Shown one piece after another: positions 35,876 to 45,551 of a DNA stretch of 64,000 nt. The stretch spans positions 1 through 64,000 of the forward strand of contig NZ_FPAI01000002.1 of assembly GCF_900116255.1 (NCBI RefSeq). Direction: 5' to 3'. Under the pieces are notes generated by a model. That model saw only the letters and a list, made by a program, of their open reading frames with translations, was not told the origin of the DNA and made no database searches. Each line of letters starts with the position of its first letter. The first letter of the stretch is position 1. Source of the DNA: Halolactibacillus miurensis. GTDB lineage: Bacteria > Bacillota > Bacilli > Bacillales > Amphibacillaceae. A program made the position numbers and the translations under genes.

Positions 35876-36601
35876 ATGGCTGGACACTCTAAGTGGAAAA
35901 ATATTCAGAAACGTAAAAATGCTCAAGATCAAAAACGCGGAAAAATCTTTATGAAACTAGCAAAAGATATTTACGTGGCCGCTAAAGAGGGCGGTGCTGA
36001 CCCGGAGATGAATCCGAGCTTACGATTAGCGGTTGATAAAGCGAAGGCCAACAACATGCCAAATGACAACATTGACCGTGCGATTAAGAAAGCAACGGGT
36101 AATTTAGATGGGGTGACGTATGAAGAAGGGTTTTATGAAGGATACGGGCCCGCGGGTACGGCTGTCATGGTTGAAATTTTAACCGACAATAAAAATAGAA
36201 CTGCAGCTGATGTACGCCACGCCTTTTCGAAGCACGGCGGCAATCTCGGTGAGAATGGTTGCGTGAGTTTTATGTTTCATCGTAAAGGTTACTTATTAAT
36301 TGACCGTGAGACAACAGAGGCGGATGAGGATACGCTCATGTTGGCGTTACTTGAAGCGGGAGCTGAAGAGATGGAAACGTCTGAGGATGTTTTTGAAATC
36401 TATACCGAACCTGAAGACTTTAAATCAGTCAAACAAGCACTAGAAGCTGAAGGTTATCAGTTCGAGGTAGCTGAAGTGACGTTTATACCGACAACAGAAA
36501 GTGCATTGTCAGAGACAGACCAACAACTATTTGATAAGCTAATCGATGCCTTAGAAGACTTAGAAGATGTTCAAGAAGTTTATCATAATGCTGCGTCATA
36601 A
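35876..36601 (+). CDS. yebC: YebC/TACO1-family protein
   Basis: The 241-residue protein begins with the family signature [20 protein letters not shown], then [35 protein letters not shown] and [20 protein letters not shown]. Members act as translation factors for proline-rich or difficult stretches, or as DNA-binding regulators. It is equivalent to B. subtilis yrbC. AAAGGGG precedes the ATG and a terminator follows. Confidence 0.95.
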   Translation: MAGHSKWKNIQKRKNAQDQKRGKIFMKLAKDIYVAAKEGGADPEMNPSLRLAVDKAKANNMPNDNIDRAIKKATGNLDGVTYEEGFYEGYGPAGTAVMVEILTDNKNRTAADVRHAFSKHGGNLGENGCVSFMFHRKGYLLIDRETTEADEDTLMLALLEAGAEEMETSEDVFEIYTEPEDFKSVKQALEAEGYQFEVAEVTFIPTTESALSETDQQLFDKLIDALEDLEDVQEVYHNAAS

Positions 36602-36607
36602 AGTGAG

Positions 36608-36641
36608 CCCAGTGAGATGAATCGATCTTACTGGGTTTTTT
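36608..36641 (+). terminator. Terminator of yebC
   Basis: CCCAGTGAGAT / ATCTTACTGGG with loop GAATCG is followed by six T. Confidence 0.9.
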
Positions 36642-36775
36642 GCGTGAAATGATAAAAATGCGGTTTATTGATGAGAGAAAAAATAGAAAGTGGTGATATT
36701 TCTTCTTAATAGGCTATTTTACTATACGATTTGTTTAAAAAGTCGAACGATCATGACCAAAAGTTGATGAATAAA

Positions 36776-36784
36776 TGTTATAAT
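36776..36784 (+). promoter_or_regulatory. Extended -10 promoter of ruvAB-queA-tgt-yajC
   Basis: TGTTATAAT (TG-n-TATAAT) lies about 55 nt before ruvA with no terminator between. It probably drives the operon down to yajC. Confidence 0.6.
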
Positions 36785-36838
36785 GGTGTATTGTATGCGC
36801 CTATTCATATGGAGAAAAAGAACGGATGGAGTGAAACC

Positions 36839-37435
36839 ATGTTTGATTATATAAAAGGCACACTCGTTGAAATGACGGAAGTGTCAGCAATTATTGATAT
36901 AAACGGCGTTGGTTATGATATTATTTGTGCCAATCCTTTTGACTTTGAACGATTGATTGGTCAGTCAGTAAAAATCTATACCCATTTTCATGTTAGAGAA
37001 GATGCACAAATACTGTATGGCTTTAAAAGTCGTGATGAAAAAACATTATTTAAGAAAATTTTAAATGTTTCAGGTATTGGACCAAAAGGTGCCTTATCGA
37101 TTGTAGGACAAGGTGAGGTCGATTTATTTGTTCAAGCAATAGAAGAGGAAAATGAAAAATACCTTACCGGATTTCCTGGTGTCGGTAAAAAAACCGCACG
37201 CCAAATGATTCTTGATTTAAAAGGGAAATTGCCGTTTATGGTGTCTAAGTCAGATCAAGACAATAAGTCAACCGGTGAAGCGAATCCGCATGCGCTTGTT
37301 GAGGCAAAAGAAGCACTCAAAGCACTTGGTTATAAAGAGCGTGAAATAAAAGCCATTGAACCACAATTAAGACAAGCAAAAGAACAAACGACCGATGCGC
37401 TCATCCGTAAAGGTCTCATGTATTTGACACAGTAA
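36839..37435 (+). CDS. ruvA: Holliday junction DNA helicase subunit RuvA
   Basis: RuvA binds four-way junctions and loads RuvB. The 198-residue protein has an OB fold ([40 protein letters not shown]), helix-hairpin-helix motifs ([40 protein letters not shown]) and the C-terminal RuvB-binding domain. ATG 36839 matches the RuvA N-terminus and has GGATGGAGTG upstream; in-frame codons before it cover the promoter and are not coding. Confidence 0.95.
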   Translation: MFDYIKGTLVEMTEVSAIIDINGVGYDIICANPFDFERLIGQSVKIYTHFHVREDAQILYGFKSRDEKTLFKKILNVSGIGPKGALSIVGQGEVDLFVQAIEEENEKYLTGFPGVGKKTARQMILDLKGKLPFMVSKSDQDNKSTGEANPHALVEAKEALKALGYKEREIKAIEPQLRQAKEQTTDALIRKGLMYLTQ

Positions 37436-37448
37436 AGGAGGCGGTAAC

Positions 37449-38459
37449 GTGGAAGAGAGAGTGATTCAAGGTGAATCGTTGGTTGGAGAAGAAGAAGAGT
37501 TAAGTCTTAGACCACAAACATTGAAGCAGTATATCGGTCAAACAAAAGCAAAAGAAAACTTAGCCATTTTTATTGAAGCTGCAAAAATGCGCGAAGAACC
37601 ACTCGACCATGTCTTACTTTATGGTCCCCCGGGGTTAGGTAAAACAACGTTAGCTCATATTATCGCCAATGAAATGCAGGTGGAATTTCGAACGACGTCA
37701 GGTCCTGCGATTGAAAAGGCGGGTGATTTGGCGGCTATACTATCTTCGCTTGAAGCGGGCGATGTGTTATTTATTGACGAAATTCACCGACTGCCGCGCG
37801 CAGTAGAAGAGATCCTTTATCCAGCAATGGAAGACTTTTGTTTAGATATTGTTATTGGAACAGGGTCCACTGCTCGCTCGGTCAGACTTGATTTACCGCC
37901 CTTTACCTTAGTTGGGGCTACGACACGAGCAGGACTTTTAACCGCTCCCTTACGGGATCGATTCGGCGTTTTAAGTCGGTTAGAATATTATGGGGCAGAA
38001 GCTCTAACAGAAATTATTATTCGTAGTGCCGATGTGTTTAATGTCGGCATTAATAAACAAGCGGCGATTGAAATTGCGAAACGTTCCCGTGGTACCCCAA
38101 GAATAGCCAATCGCTTACTAAAACGTGTCCGTGATATCTCACAAGTAAAAGGAGAGTCAGAGATTAGTATGTCAACGGCAAGTATCGCCTTAGATATGTT
38201 ACAAGTCGATAAAATCGGGCTCGATCATATTGATCATAAATTATTACTGTCGATTTTAGATCAATTTAACGGCGGGCCTGTTGGCTTAGATACATTATCA
38301 GCGACCATTGGTGAAGAATCACAAACAATTGAAGACGTTTATGAACCTTTCTTGCTACAAAAGGGCTTTATTCAACGGACGCCACGCGGACGTATCGCAA
38401 CGGAACAGACGTATCGGCATTTTAATCGATCGTATAAAAATGACACAAATCAATCATAG
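37449..38459 (+). CDS. ruvB: Holliday junction branch-migration ATPase RuvB
   Basis: The 336-residue AAA+ motor has Walker [12 protein letters not shown] near 59-69, Walker [12 protein letters not shown], sensor 1 [10 protein letters not shown], arginine finger region PLRDRFG, and the winged-helix C-terminus ([15 protein letters not shown]). The start is GTG 37449 after AAAGGAGG, 13 bp after ruvA. Confidence 0.97.
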   Translation: MEERVIQGESLVGEEEELSLRPQTLKQYIGQTKAKENLAIFIEAAKMREEPLDHVLLYGPPGLGKTTLAHIIANEMQVEFRTTSGPAIEKAGDLAAILSSLEAGDVLFIDEIHRLPRAVEEILYPAMEDFCLDIVIGTGSTARSVRLDLPPFTLVGATTRAGLLTAPLRDRFGVLSRLEYYGAEALTEIIIRSADVFNVGINKQAAIEIAKRSRGTPRIANRLLKRVRDISQVKGESEISMSTASIALDMLQVDKIGLDHIDHKLLLSILDQFNGGPVGLDTLSATIGEESQTIEDVYEPFLLQKGFIQRTPRGRIATEQTYRHFNRSYKNDTNQS

Positions 38460-38511
38460 CAACGTGAGTCAACGCACGTTTACATGAGAATAATAATGAG
38501 AGGTGATAGAG

Positions 38512-39540
38512 GTGAATATAGAAGATTTTGATTTTCATTTGCCAGAAGAATTGATTGCGCAAACACCACTAAAAGATCGGTCGTCTTCTCGGCTATTAGT
38601 AATGAACCGACAGACACGGACGATAGAGCATCGTCATTTTAAAGATATACTCGACTACCTAAATAAAGGAGATGCGCTCGTCTTAAATAATACGAAAGTT
38701 CTACCGGCTCGCGTATTTGGCACAAAAGAAGAGACAGGGGCCAATATCGAAATGCTCCTCTTAACGCAACACGAAGGTGATACGTGGGAAGTCTTAGCTA
38801 AGCCGGCGAAAAAAGTGAAAGAAGGTACGATCGTTAGCTTTGGTGATGGCAGATTAACAGCCACATGCACAAAGATCTTAGATCATGGCGGACGTTTAGT
38901 GGAGTTTAGTTATGACGGTATCTTTTTGGAAGTATTGACAGAGCTAGGTGAGATGCCACTGCCGCCTTATATTAAAGAAACATTAGATGACCAAAGTCGT
39001 TATCAGACTGTCTATGCTAAAGAAGAAGGATCAGCGGCTGCGCCTACGGCGGGTCTCCATTTTACAGAGGCATTACTCGAAGAAGCAAAAGAAAAAGGTA
39101 TTGAGATTTGTTTTGTAACGTTACACGTGGGCCTTGGGACGTTTCGTCCAGTCAGTGTAGATAAAATAGAAGAGCATGACATGCACAGTGAATTTTATAT
39201 TTTAACAGAAGCTGAAGCTGAAAAAATCAACCGTGTGAAACAATCTGGTGGTCGAATCATTTCTGTCGGCACAACCTCAACAAGAACGCTTGAGACAATC
39301 GCGAGAGACCATGATGGGGCAATTACAGCTGCCACTGGCTGGACCAATATCTTTATTTATCCGGGCTACCCATTTAAAGCCATTGATGGTTTGATTACGA
39401 ACTTCCACTTACCAAAATCAACATTAGTGATGTTAGTCAGTGCCTTTAGTGATCGTGACTTTATTATGGAAGCTTATCACGCCGCAATTAATGAACGTTA
39501 CCGTTTCTTTAGTTTTGGTGACGCAATGTTTATCCAATAA
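38512..39540 (+). CDS. queA: S-adenosylmethionine:tRNA ribosyltransferase-isomerase
   Basis: QueA adds the cyclopentenediol precursor to preQ1 in tRNA during queuosine synthesis. The 342-residue protein reads [53 protein letters not shown] and [19 protein letters not shown], all QueA signatures. GTG 38512 is preferred over the GTG at 38503, because AGAGGTGAT covers the latter and the resulting length equals that typical of the family. tgt follows. Confidence 0.96.
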   Translation: MNIEDFDFHLPEELIAQTPLKDRSSSRLLVMNRQTRTIEHRHFKDILDYLNKGDALVLNNTKVLPARVFGTKEETGANIEMLLLTQHEGDTWEVLAKPAKKVKEGTIVSFGDGRLTATCTKILDHGGRLVEFSYDGIFLEVLTELGEMPLPPYIKETLDDQSRYQTVYAKEEGSAAAPTAGLHFTEALLEEAKEKGIEICFVTLHVGLGTFRPVSVDKIEEHDMHSEFYILTEAEAEKINRVKQSGGRIISVGTTSTRTLETIARDHDGAITAATGWTNIFIYPGYPFKAIDGLITNFHLPKSTLVMLVSAFSDRDFIMEAYHAAINERYRFFSFGDAMFIQ

Positions 39541-39556
39541 TTAGAAAGTAGGATGA

Positions 39557-40699
<1,143 letters not shown>

Positions 40700-40721
40700 G
40701 TAAGAGAGAGGAGGAAATAGT

Positions 40722-41003
40722 ATGCAAGATTTATTAAATATGTTACTTGGCTTATCACCTATATTAGTGATGGTTGTGGTGTTTTACTTTTTCTTAATTC
40801 GTCCACAACAAAAACGTCAAAAACAAGTTAGTCAAATGCAACAAAATTTAGCTAAAGGTGACCAAATCATTACGATTGGTGGTCTCCACGGCACAGTTGA
40901 TGCGATTGATGAAGATGTTGTTGTGATTAAGATAAACGAAAATAATCGTTTACGCTTTGATCGTTCAGCGATTCGTTCGGTTGTCCAACAAGAACAAGCA
41001 TAA
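40722..41003 (+). CDS. yajC: Preprotein translocase subunit YajC
   Basis: The 93-residue protein has one transmembrane helix (LLGLSPILVMVVVFYFFLIR) followed by PQQKRQKQVSQMQQNLAKGD and IITIGGLHGTVDAIDEDVVV, the YajC signature. It associates with SecDF, which lies 6.5 kb downstream. It is equivalent to B. subtilis yrbF, last in the ruvA operon. Confidence 0.94.
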   Translation: MQDLLNMLLGLSPILVMVVVFYFFLIRPQQKRQKQVSQMQQNLAKGDQIITIGGLHGTVDAIDEDVVVIKINENNRLRFDRSAIRSVVQQEQA

Positions 41004-41019
41004 AGACCACATACACACG

Positions 41020-41062
41020 AAAAGCGCTAATGTTTGTAAAACATCAGCGTTTTTCTTTTTTT
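41020..41062 (+). terminator. Terminator after yajC
   Basis: AAAAGCGCTAATGTTT and AAACATCAGCGTTTTT form a stem with a GTA loop, followed by a long T run. Confidence 0.88.
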
Positions 41063-41154
41063 TTGCTTTAAAAGTTTTTTCATAAACAAAAGCAAGAAGT
41101 ATGGTAAGGCTAAACCATAAACGTGAATGTTTTGTGAACAAAGAGAAAAACCTG

Positions 41155-41183
41155 TTTACTCATTCACAAATTAATCATACAAT
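41155..41183 (+). promoter_or_regulatory. Probable promoter of the membrane transporter gene
   Basis: TTTACT at 41155-41160 and TACAAT at 41178-41183 are 17 bp apart, about 45 nt before the start codon. Confidence 0.5.
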
Positions 41184-41194
41184 GAAACGGATTA

Positions 41195-41208
41195 TGTAAA
41201 CGTTTAAA
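41195..41208. promoter_or_regulatory. cre-like (CcpA) site
   Basis: TGTAAACGTTTAAA matches the cre consensus TGNNANCGNTNNCA at all fixed positions except one, and centres on the palindrome TAAACGTTTA. It lies just downstream of the predicted start point, a position that blocks transcription in known CcpA targets. Confidence 0.4.
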
Positions 41209-41226
41209 CATGAGAGGAGAAAAAAC

Positions 41227-42765
41227 ATGGAACAATTATTACAACAAGTAGAAAGCTTGCAGTTACTTAACCACTTTTTATTATCGTTGTTTATCATTAT
41301 TCCGATGGTACTCATTGCCAGGACCGTGGTCGCTGGTACGAGGTACTCACCGATTTTAATTATCGTTATTTTTGGTTTGGCTATGGGCTTTGTGCTCGTA
41401 TCAAGCGGCGTGGCAGAACCGGGGTTACAACAATTTCCGGTCGTTGAACTTATATCGAAAACAACCAGTATTGCCTTGATTGTGACTTTCTTTGTGGGCG
41501 GTCAAGAAATCAGAAAGATTTTCGGAAACAAAGAAGGCGCAACAAAAGATTTACTCATACATAATGAAGAAGAAGCGGTGTTAGGAACCACCCGGACACA
41601 AATGGTCTTAATTGTCCGCTCATTCTTCTTATTGATTGGGATTGAAGCATTAAGTCGAATTATTCTGGGTCTTAATTCAAGTCCACTATCGAGTTATTAT
41701 CCGATTATGGCTTACTTAGGATTAGTGGGATCGATTATACTAATAGATAGTAAGGCGAAGATTTTAGAAAAACCTCTCTATATTAGAAAAGGTGTTTTAG
41801 AAATTATCGTGATTACGGGTATTCTTGTTTTAGCGTACCATTTATCGATCTTTGTTAATGACCTCGTTGCCCTACCATCGATCTTCTTTGCGATGGTACT
41901 CGCGACAGCTTTAGGGATGATTTGCTACGACTATGTCTTTGGTCCAACAATAAAAGCGTTACTCTTTGCGGGGATTCCCGTTGTACTTGCTGGGAACTTC
42001 ACTGTTGGTGGTTCACGTATTATTGAAGTGTTTGATATGGAAGGCGCAGCTAGTGTCTTAGGCTATGGTTTCTTCGGCCAAGTCTTTTGGATGTTTGGCG
42101 GGATGGCCTTACTCATGTACTTTGGTAAAACGCAAGCCGTGAGAAACTTAGCACCAGGGATGGCAGGTGCCTTATCACATACAGGTTTAACGGGTGCTTG
42201 TACCGCAGGTGACTTAGGAAAGCGTGCGGCTAATCGTGCGCCGATGCTTGTGAATATTCCATTTGCGATGCACATCTTTGTCTTCTCAATTTTAGCGATG
42301 AGCTCTGACAGAGGATCATTGTTAATGATTCCAGCCATTATTATGGCTATCATCGGTTTTGGCTTACTTATTCTCGGATTAAAAAACATAAAAAAACCGG
42401 ACAATGATGATAAAAAAGAAATGGCTGCCTTACTACAATTCGGCTTTGGCTGGCAGTTAATCGCGATTTTCGGCGGCTTAATCATGCTTAGCTTCAGTTC
42501 CATGAATCTTGACTTTGCGGCGATGGCAAAAGCGAGTGCGATTTCACACTTCGGTCTTTTTGCGGCTATTCAAGAGGGAATGTTTGGCGCAGAAGCCGCA
42601 GGATTAATTACGTTCACATTCTCTATGACCTTCCTTGTTCACCCATTCGTGTTCTTCATGTTTGGTAAGGCGATGGAGAATAATGAAGAGATGCCAAAAT
42701 TACCGGTGTATATTTTAAGTATTGTCGGTTTTATTGGAATCGTCGGTTCGATTATCTTTTTATAA
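41227..42765 (+). CDS. Polytopic membrane protein, probable transporter of unknown substrate
   Basis: I do not recognise a precise family. The 512-residue protein has about 13 hydrophobic segments (first LNHFLLSLFIIIPMVLIA, last YILSIVGFIGIVGSIIFL). Gly-rich membrane loops such as FVGGQEIRKIFGNKEG, VVLAGNFTVGGSRIIEVFD and ALSHTGLTGACTAGDLGKRA break helices, as in ion-coupled carriers with two re-entrant hairpins. General layout recalls glutamate/citrate-type sodium symporters, but no signature is clear. AGAGGAGA precedes the ATG. It stands alone between terminators with its own promoter and a cre-like site, which suggests a catabolite-controlled uptake or efflux role. It is not part of the B. 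subtilis synteny. Confidence 0.7.
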   Translation: MEQLLQQVESLQLLNHFLLSLFIIIPMVLIARTVVAGTRYSPILIIVIFGLAMGFVLVSSGVAEPGLQQFPVVELISKTTSIALIVTFFVGGQEIRKIFGNKEGATKDLLIHNEEEAVLGTTRTQMVLIVRSFFLLIGIEALSRIILGLNSSPLSSYYPIMAYLGLVGSIILIDSKAKILEKPLYIRKGVLEIIVITGILVLAYHLSIFVNDLVALPSIFFAMVLATALGMICYDYVFGPTIKALLFAGIPVVLAGNFTVGGSRIIEVFDMEGAASVLGYGFFGQVFWMFGGMALLMYFGKTQAVRNLAPGMAGALSHTGLTGACTAGDLGKRAANRAPMLVNIPFAMHIFVFSILAMSSDRGSLLMIPAIIMAIIGFGLLILGLKNIKKPDNDDKKEMAALLQFGFGWQLIAIFGGLIMLSFSSMNLDFAAMAKASAISHFGLFAAIQEGMFGAEAAGLITFTFSMTFLVHPFVFFMFGKAMENNEEMPKLPVYILSIVGFIGIVGSIIFL

Positions 42766-42802
42766 AAACACAATTAAATGTAGAGTTTACATGATTATTA
42801 TG

Positions 42803-42843
42803 AACGACCAACAGGTAATGTTACCATGTTGGTCGTTTTTTTA
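42803..42843 (+). terminator. Terminator of the transporter gene
   Basis: AACGACCAAC / GTTGGTCGTT with inner GGTAA/TTACC is followed by seven T. Confidence 0.92.
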
Positions 42844-42903
42844 TCAGGCTTTCACCGTACATATGTTAGACTTTACAATTATGGTTATTTTTTAGAAAAA
42901 ACG

Positions 42904-42929
42904 TGTAACTTTTTCTCGACTGATCCGTG
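42904..42929 (+). promoter_or_regulatory. Candidate ECF-type promoter of the sigma/anti-sigma operon
   Basis: TGTAAC at 42904-42909 and CGTG at 42926-42929 are 16 bp apart. This resembles the TGAAAC-N16/17-CGTC promoters of SigM/SigW-type factors and fits autoregulation. Confidence 0.5.
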
Positions 42930-42951
42930 GATAGAGTGAAAGGAGGTTTCG

Positions 42952-43452
42952 ATGGAAAAGCATCTGGATTTAGAAGACATATATTTACTCTATATAAATG
43001 ACTTGTACGCCTACATATTTTCTTTGTGTAAAAACAAATCACTTGCTGAGGACATTGTTCAAGAGACCTTCTACCGAGCCTGTCTATACTTAGAAACGGA
43101 TAATATAGAGAAGATTAAACCGTGGTTGTTTAAAGTAGCCTATCATACGTTTATAGACGTTATAAGAAAAGACAAACGCTTAGTACAAGTCAAGGACGAT
43201 GAAGTATTGAATCACCTACTTGACCAGAACCAGGTGAAAAGTGCAGAAGATGAATATATGGTAAAAGATCAACTGAATGATTGGTTTAGGGTAGTTGATC
43301 AATTAACGCTATACAAAAGAAATGTCATACTACTCAGAGAGTATTATCAATTATCTTACCAAGAAATCGCTGACATGTTAAATATATCATTAAGTAAGGT
43401 GAAGGTTACCCTTTATCGCGGACGAAAAGAGATAGAAAAAAAGCTAGACTGA
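42952..43452 (+). CDS. ECF RNA polymerase sigma factor, SigM-like
   Basis: The 166-residue protein has sigma region 2 (IYLLYINDLYAYIFSLCKNK; AEDIVQETFYRACLY; IKPWLFKVAYHTFIDVIRKD) and region 4 (QLSYQEIADMLNISLSKVKV). It aligns best from memory with B. subtilis SigM (LAEDLLQETFMRAYIHI; KVKPWLFQVARNAFIDYVRK), though SigY-type relatives are possible. AAAGGAGG precedes the ATG. It is cotranscribed with a membrane anti-sigma factor 21 bp downstream. It would control a cell-envelope stress regulon. Confidence 0.88.
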   Translation: MEKHLDLEDIYLLYINDLYAYIFSLCKNKSLAEDIVQETFYRACLYLETDNIEKIKPWLFKVAYHTFIDVIRKDKRLVQVKDDEVLNHLLDQNQVKSAEDEYMVKDQLNDWFRVVDQLTLYKRNVILLREYYQLSYQEIADMLNISLSKVKVTLYRGRKEIEKKLD

Positions 43453-43473
43453 ATTTTCAAGGAGATGATTAGA

Positions 43474-44688
43474 GTGGAATGTAAGGACGTTGAAAATAAG
43501 TGGGAAGCGTATTTGAACGGCACATGTTCTGAAGAAGATGAACAATTGATGGATGAACATTTAAACAGTTGTGAGCGATGCCAACACAGACTTGAAATGG
43601 AGATGGACGAGCAAGAGAGTCAAACTATAAAAGAAAAAAGACTGATAGAGCATAAGGACAGGGTGAATGAGTTACCGGAAAAAAAACAGAAACGATTGTT
43701 GCGACGGGCTAAATGGAAAAATAGATTAACAAACGCCTTCACTCTCTTTTTCTTGTTTATCTTAATAAGTTTCATCTCTGGTTTACTAACGGCTTTATAT
43801 TATGGGTTTGGTGGAGAAGACGGAAAAGCCAATCAAGCGATGCAGGTAGTTAAAACAGCTACACAAATGACTATGCCTAATGTATATCTTGGGAGTAGTG
43901 GATTACATACTAATTTATATTTTACTGCTGATATGGATTTATCTATTAAGAAACAACTGGGAAGGAAAAGAAAAACGATTGGTCAATTAGAAGGGAAAAT
44001 GTTTTTAAATCAATTGACGGTTAATCGAGATTGGCATGATGGACAATATGATGTACAGTTATACTTTCTGCACCCATGGTTTGTATCGAAACAATCTGAG
44101 GAGGAACAGGGTTATTACGAGCAAACATTAAATCAAACATGGGACACGTTAGAACTACTTCCTGAAGGAACCGTGTCTGAATTGGCGATTACATTCGACG
44201 ATTTATATGAATTCACAGAGGTGTATGAACTTTTAGAAGATATGGAGGTTGACATCGTTTGGTATGCGATTGATACTGGTACAGAAAAAAACGGATCTAG
44301 TGATGGTTCGCCATATTTAAGTGCTATTAGTGATATTTGGGGATTCCATGAAGATGCTGTATTTGACTTAACGAATTTTGATTTTATCACTGAAAGAGGA
44401 GATGGTGATAAGCGAGAGGAAGCATTTACAACAGGGCTCAAATTTCTTGCCGAAAATGAAAAACTAACAGAAAGGTATCTACCATTTATGAATCGAGACG
44501 TGAGTATAGATGAAAGGTATCGCTTTGTAGAAGAACATGGCGTGAATACTTATGGCGTTGTTGTCACAGGTCCTAGTAAAGAACTGCTCAAACTTCAAGA
44601 AAATGAAGCGATTATCTATGCCACAATGGGTGACGTTGATTTTTGGAATTGGTATAATAACTCTGCAGGTGGAACAATCTATAACTAA
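43474..44688 (+). CDS. Membrane anti-sigma factor (zinc-finger type, Sigma_reg N and C domains)
   Basis: The 404-residue product starts with a cytoplasmic zinc-binding segment (SEEDEQLMDEHLNSCERCQH: the H-x3-C-x2-C motif). A basic region leads into one transmembrane helix (AFTLFFLFILISFISGLLTA, near 90-110) and a large external domain of about 290 residues, resembling the YhdL-type sigma regulator. It would hold the upstream ECF factor at the membrane until an envelope signal arrives. GTG 43474 is preferred since AAGGAG ends 9 nt before it; ATG 43465 abuts the SD. Confidence 0.83.
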   Translation: MECKDVENKWEAYLNGTCSEEDEQLMDEHLNSCERCQHRLEMEMDEQESQTIKEKRLIEHKDRVNELPEKKQKRLLRRAKWKNRLTNAFTLFFLFILISFISGLLTALYYGFGGEDGKANQAMQVVKTATQMTMPNVYLGSSGLHTNLYFTADMDLSIKKQLGRKRKTIGQLEGKMFLNQLTVNRDWHDGQYDVQLYFLHPWFVSKQSEEEQGYYEQTLNQTWDTLELLPEGTVSELAITFDDLYEFTEVYELLEDMEVDIVWYAIDTGTEKNGSSDGSPYLSAISDIWGFHEDAVFDLTNFDFITERGDGDKREEAFTTGLKFLAENEKLTERYLPFMNRDVSIDERYRFVEEHGVNTYGVVVTGPSKELLKLQENEAIIYATMGDVDFWNWYNNSAGGTIYN

Positions 44689-44763
44689 TGTACCTTATCT
44701 CATCGAATCATTTATGTTAATGACATACTTTAATGAATTAATTACGTGAGTCTGACAAAGATT

Positions 44764-44788
44764 AAGAGCCAAACAGCGGCTCTTTTTG
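44764..44788 (+). terminator. Terminator of the sigma/anti-sigma operon
   Basis: AAGAGCC / GGCTCTT with loop AAACAGC is followed by TTTGTTTTT. Confidence 0.82.
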
Positions 44789-44903
44789 TTTTTAAAATAC
44801 TAAAAGAAAGATATAATGATTTCTCTTTTAAAGTGTTAAGGTTATAACTTTCATTATATTCACACACACTAACGTATCATCAATGGATGTGGAGTTGATA
44901 TTA

Positions 44904-45551
44904 ATGGTATGGTTAACAATTGTGTCGTATTTAACAATGGTCACTGTCTTTCGGCTTATGGGTAAGCGAGAAGTAGGGGAATTAAGCTTGTTTGATGTTG
45001 TCATTTTTATGATGATGGCGGAATTAGGCGTGAATTTGATTGAAGATCCTGATTTAACGTTTAAAGACATTTACTTGCCGCTTGTTATTTTATTGTTTTG
45101 TCAACGCTTCAGTGCTTATCTAGCTTTGAAATTCCCCCGGGCAAGGCGTTTGTTTGACGGAGAAGCATCTTATATATATAAAGATGGTAAATTTAATCTA
45201 AAAGCGATGAGAAAAGAACGCTATAGCCTAACCGACTTTTTACAGCAACTGCACGAGAAAGAGATCAAAGGTCTGCAAGACCTTGATTATGCCTTACTTG
45301 AATCTTCAGGTAAACTATCCGCCTTTAAAAAAGACAAACAAGAATCTACCGGCGTCGTTTATGATGTTGTTCTTTATGGTGTACTTCAGAAAAACATTTT
45401 ACGTCAAGCCGGTTTAACGGAAGAAGATGTGAAAAAATTCTTACGTTCAAATGGTTGTATCGGTTATCAAAATATTTTTTATTTAAGTGTGGACGGTGAT
45501 AACCAATGGTTTTTAAAAAGTTTCAATGACGTTTTGACTTTCGCTGACTAA
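44904..45551 (+). CDS. yrbG: DUF421 (YetF/YrbG-type) membrane protein
   Basis: The N-terminal membrane part (WLTIVSYLTMVTVFRLMGKR, EVGELSLFDVVIFMMMAELG) is the DUF421 signature FRLMGKREVGELS. Three transmembrane helices precede two small cytoplasmic YetF-like subdomains (ARRLFDGEASYIYKDGKFNL; SLTDFLQQLHEKEIKGLQDL). Family members are implicated in spore and stress physiology but have no proven activity. GTGGAG at 44889-44894 supports ATG 44904; ATG 44883 has no SD. Its end overlaps the convergent spoVB gene by 29 bp. Same neighbour as yrbG in B. subtilis. Confidence 0.85.
   Translation: MVWLTIVSYLTMVTVFRLMGKREVGELSLFDVVIFMMMAELGVNLIEDPDLTFKDIYLPLVILLFCQRFSAYLALKFPRARRLFDGEASYIYKDGKFNLKAMRKERYSLTDFLQQLHEKEIKGLQDLDYALLESSGKLSAFKKDKQESTGVVYDVVLYGVLQKNILRQAGLTEEDVKKFLRSNGCIGYQNIFYLSVDGDNQWFLKSFNDVLTFAD

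Noticed and set aside
36731-36838. Upstream extension of ruvA
   Set aside because: It covers the TGTTATAAT promoter and does not resemble RuvA N-termini.
42063-42503. 146-codon minus-strand frame inside the transporter gene
   Set aside because: It is low-complexity Lys/Pro/Ile, an antisense shadow of membrane-helix codons, without SD or promoter.
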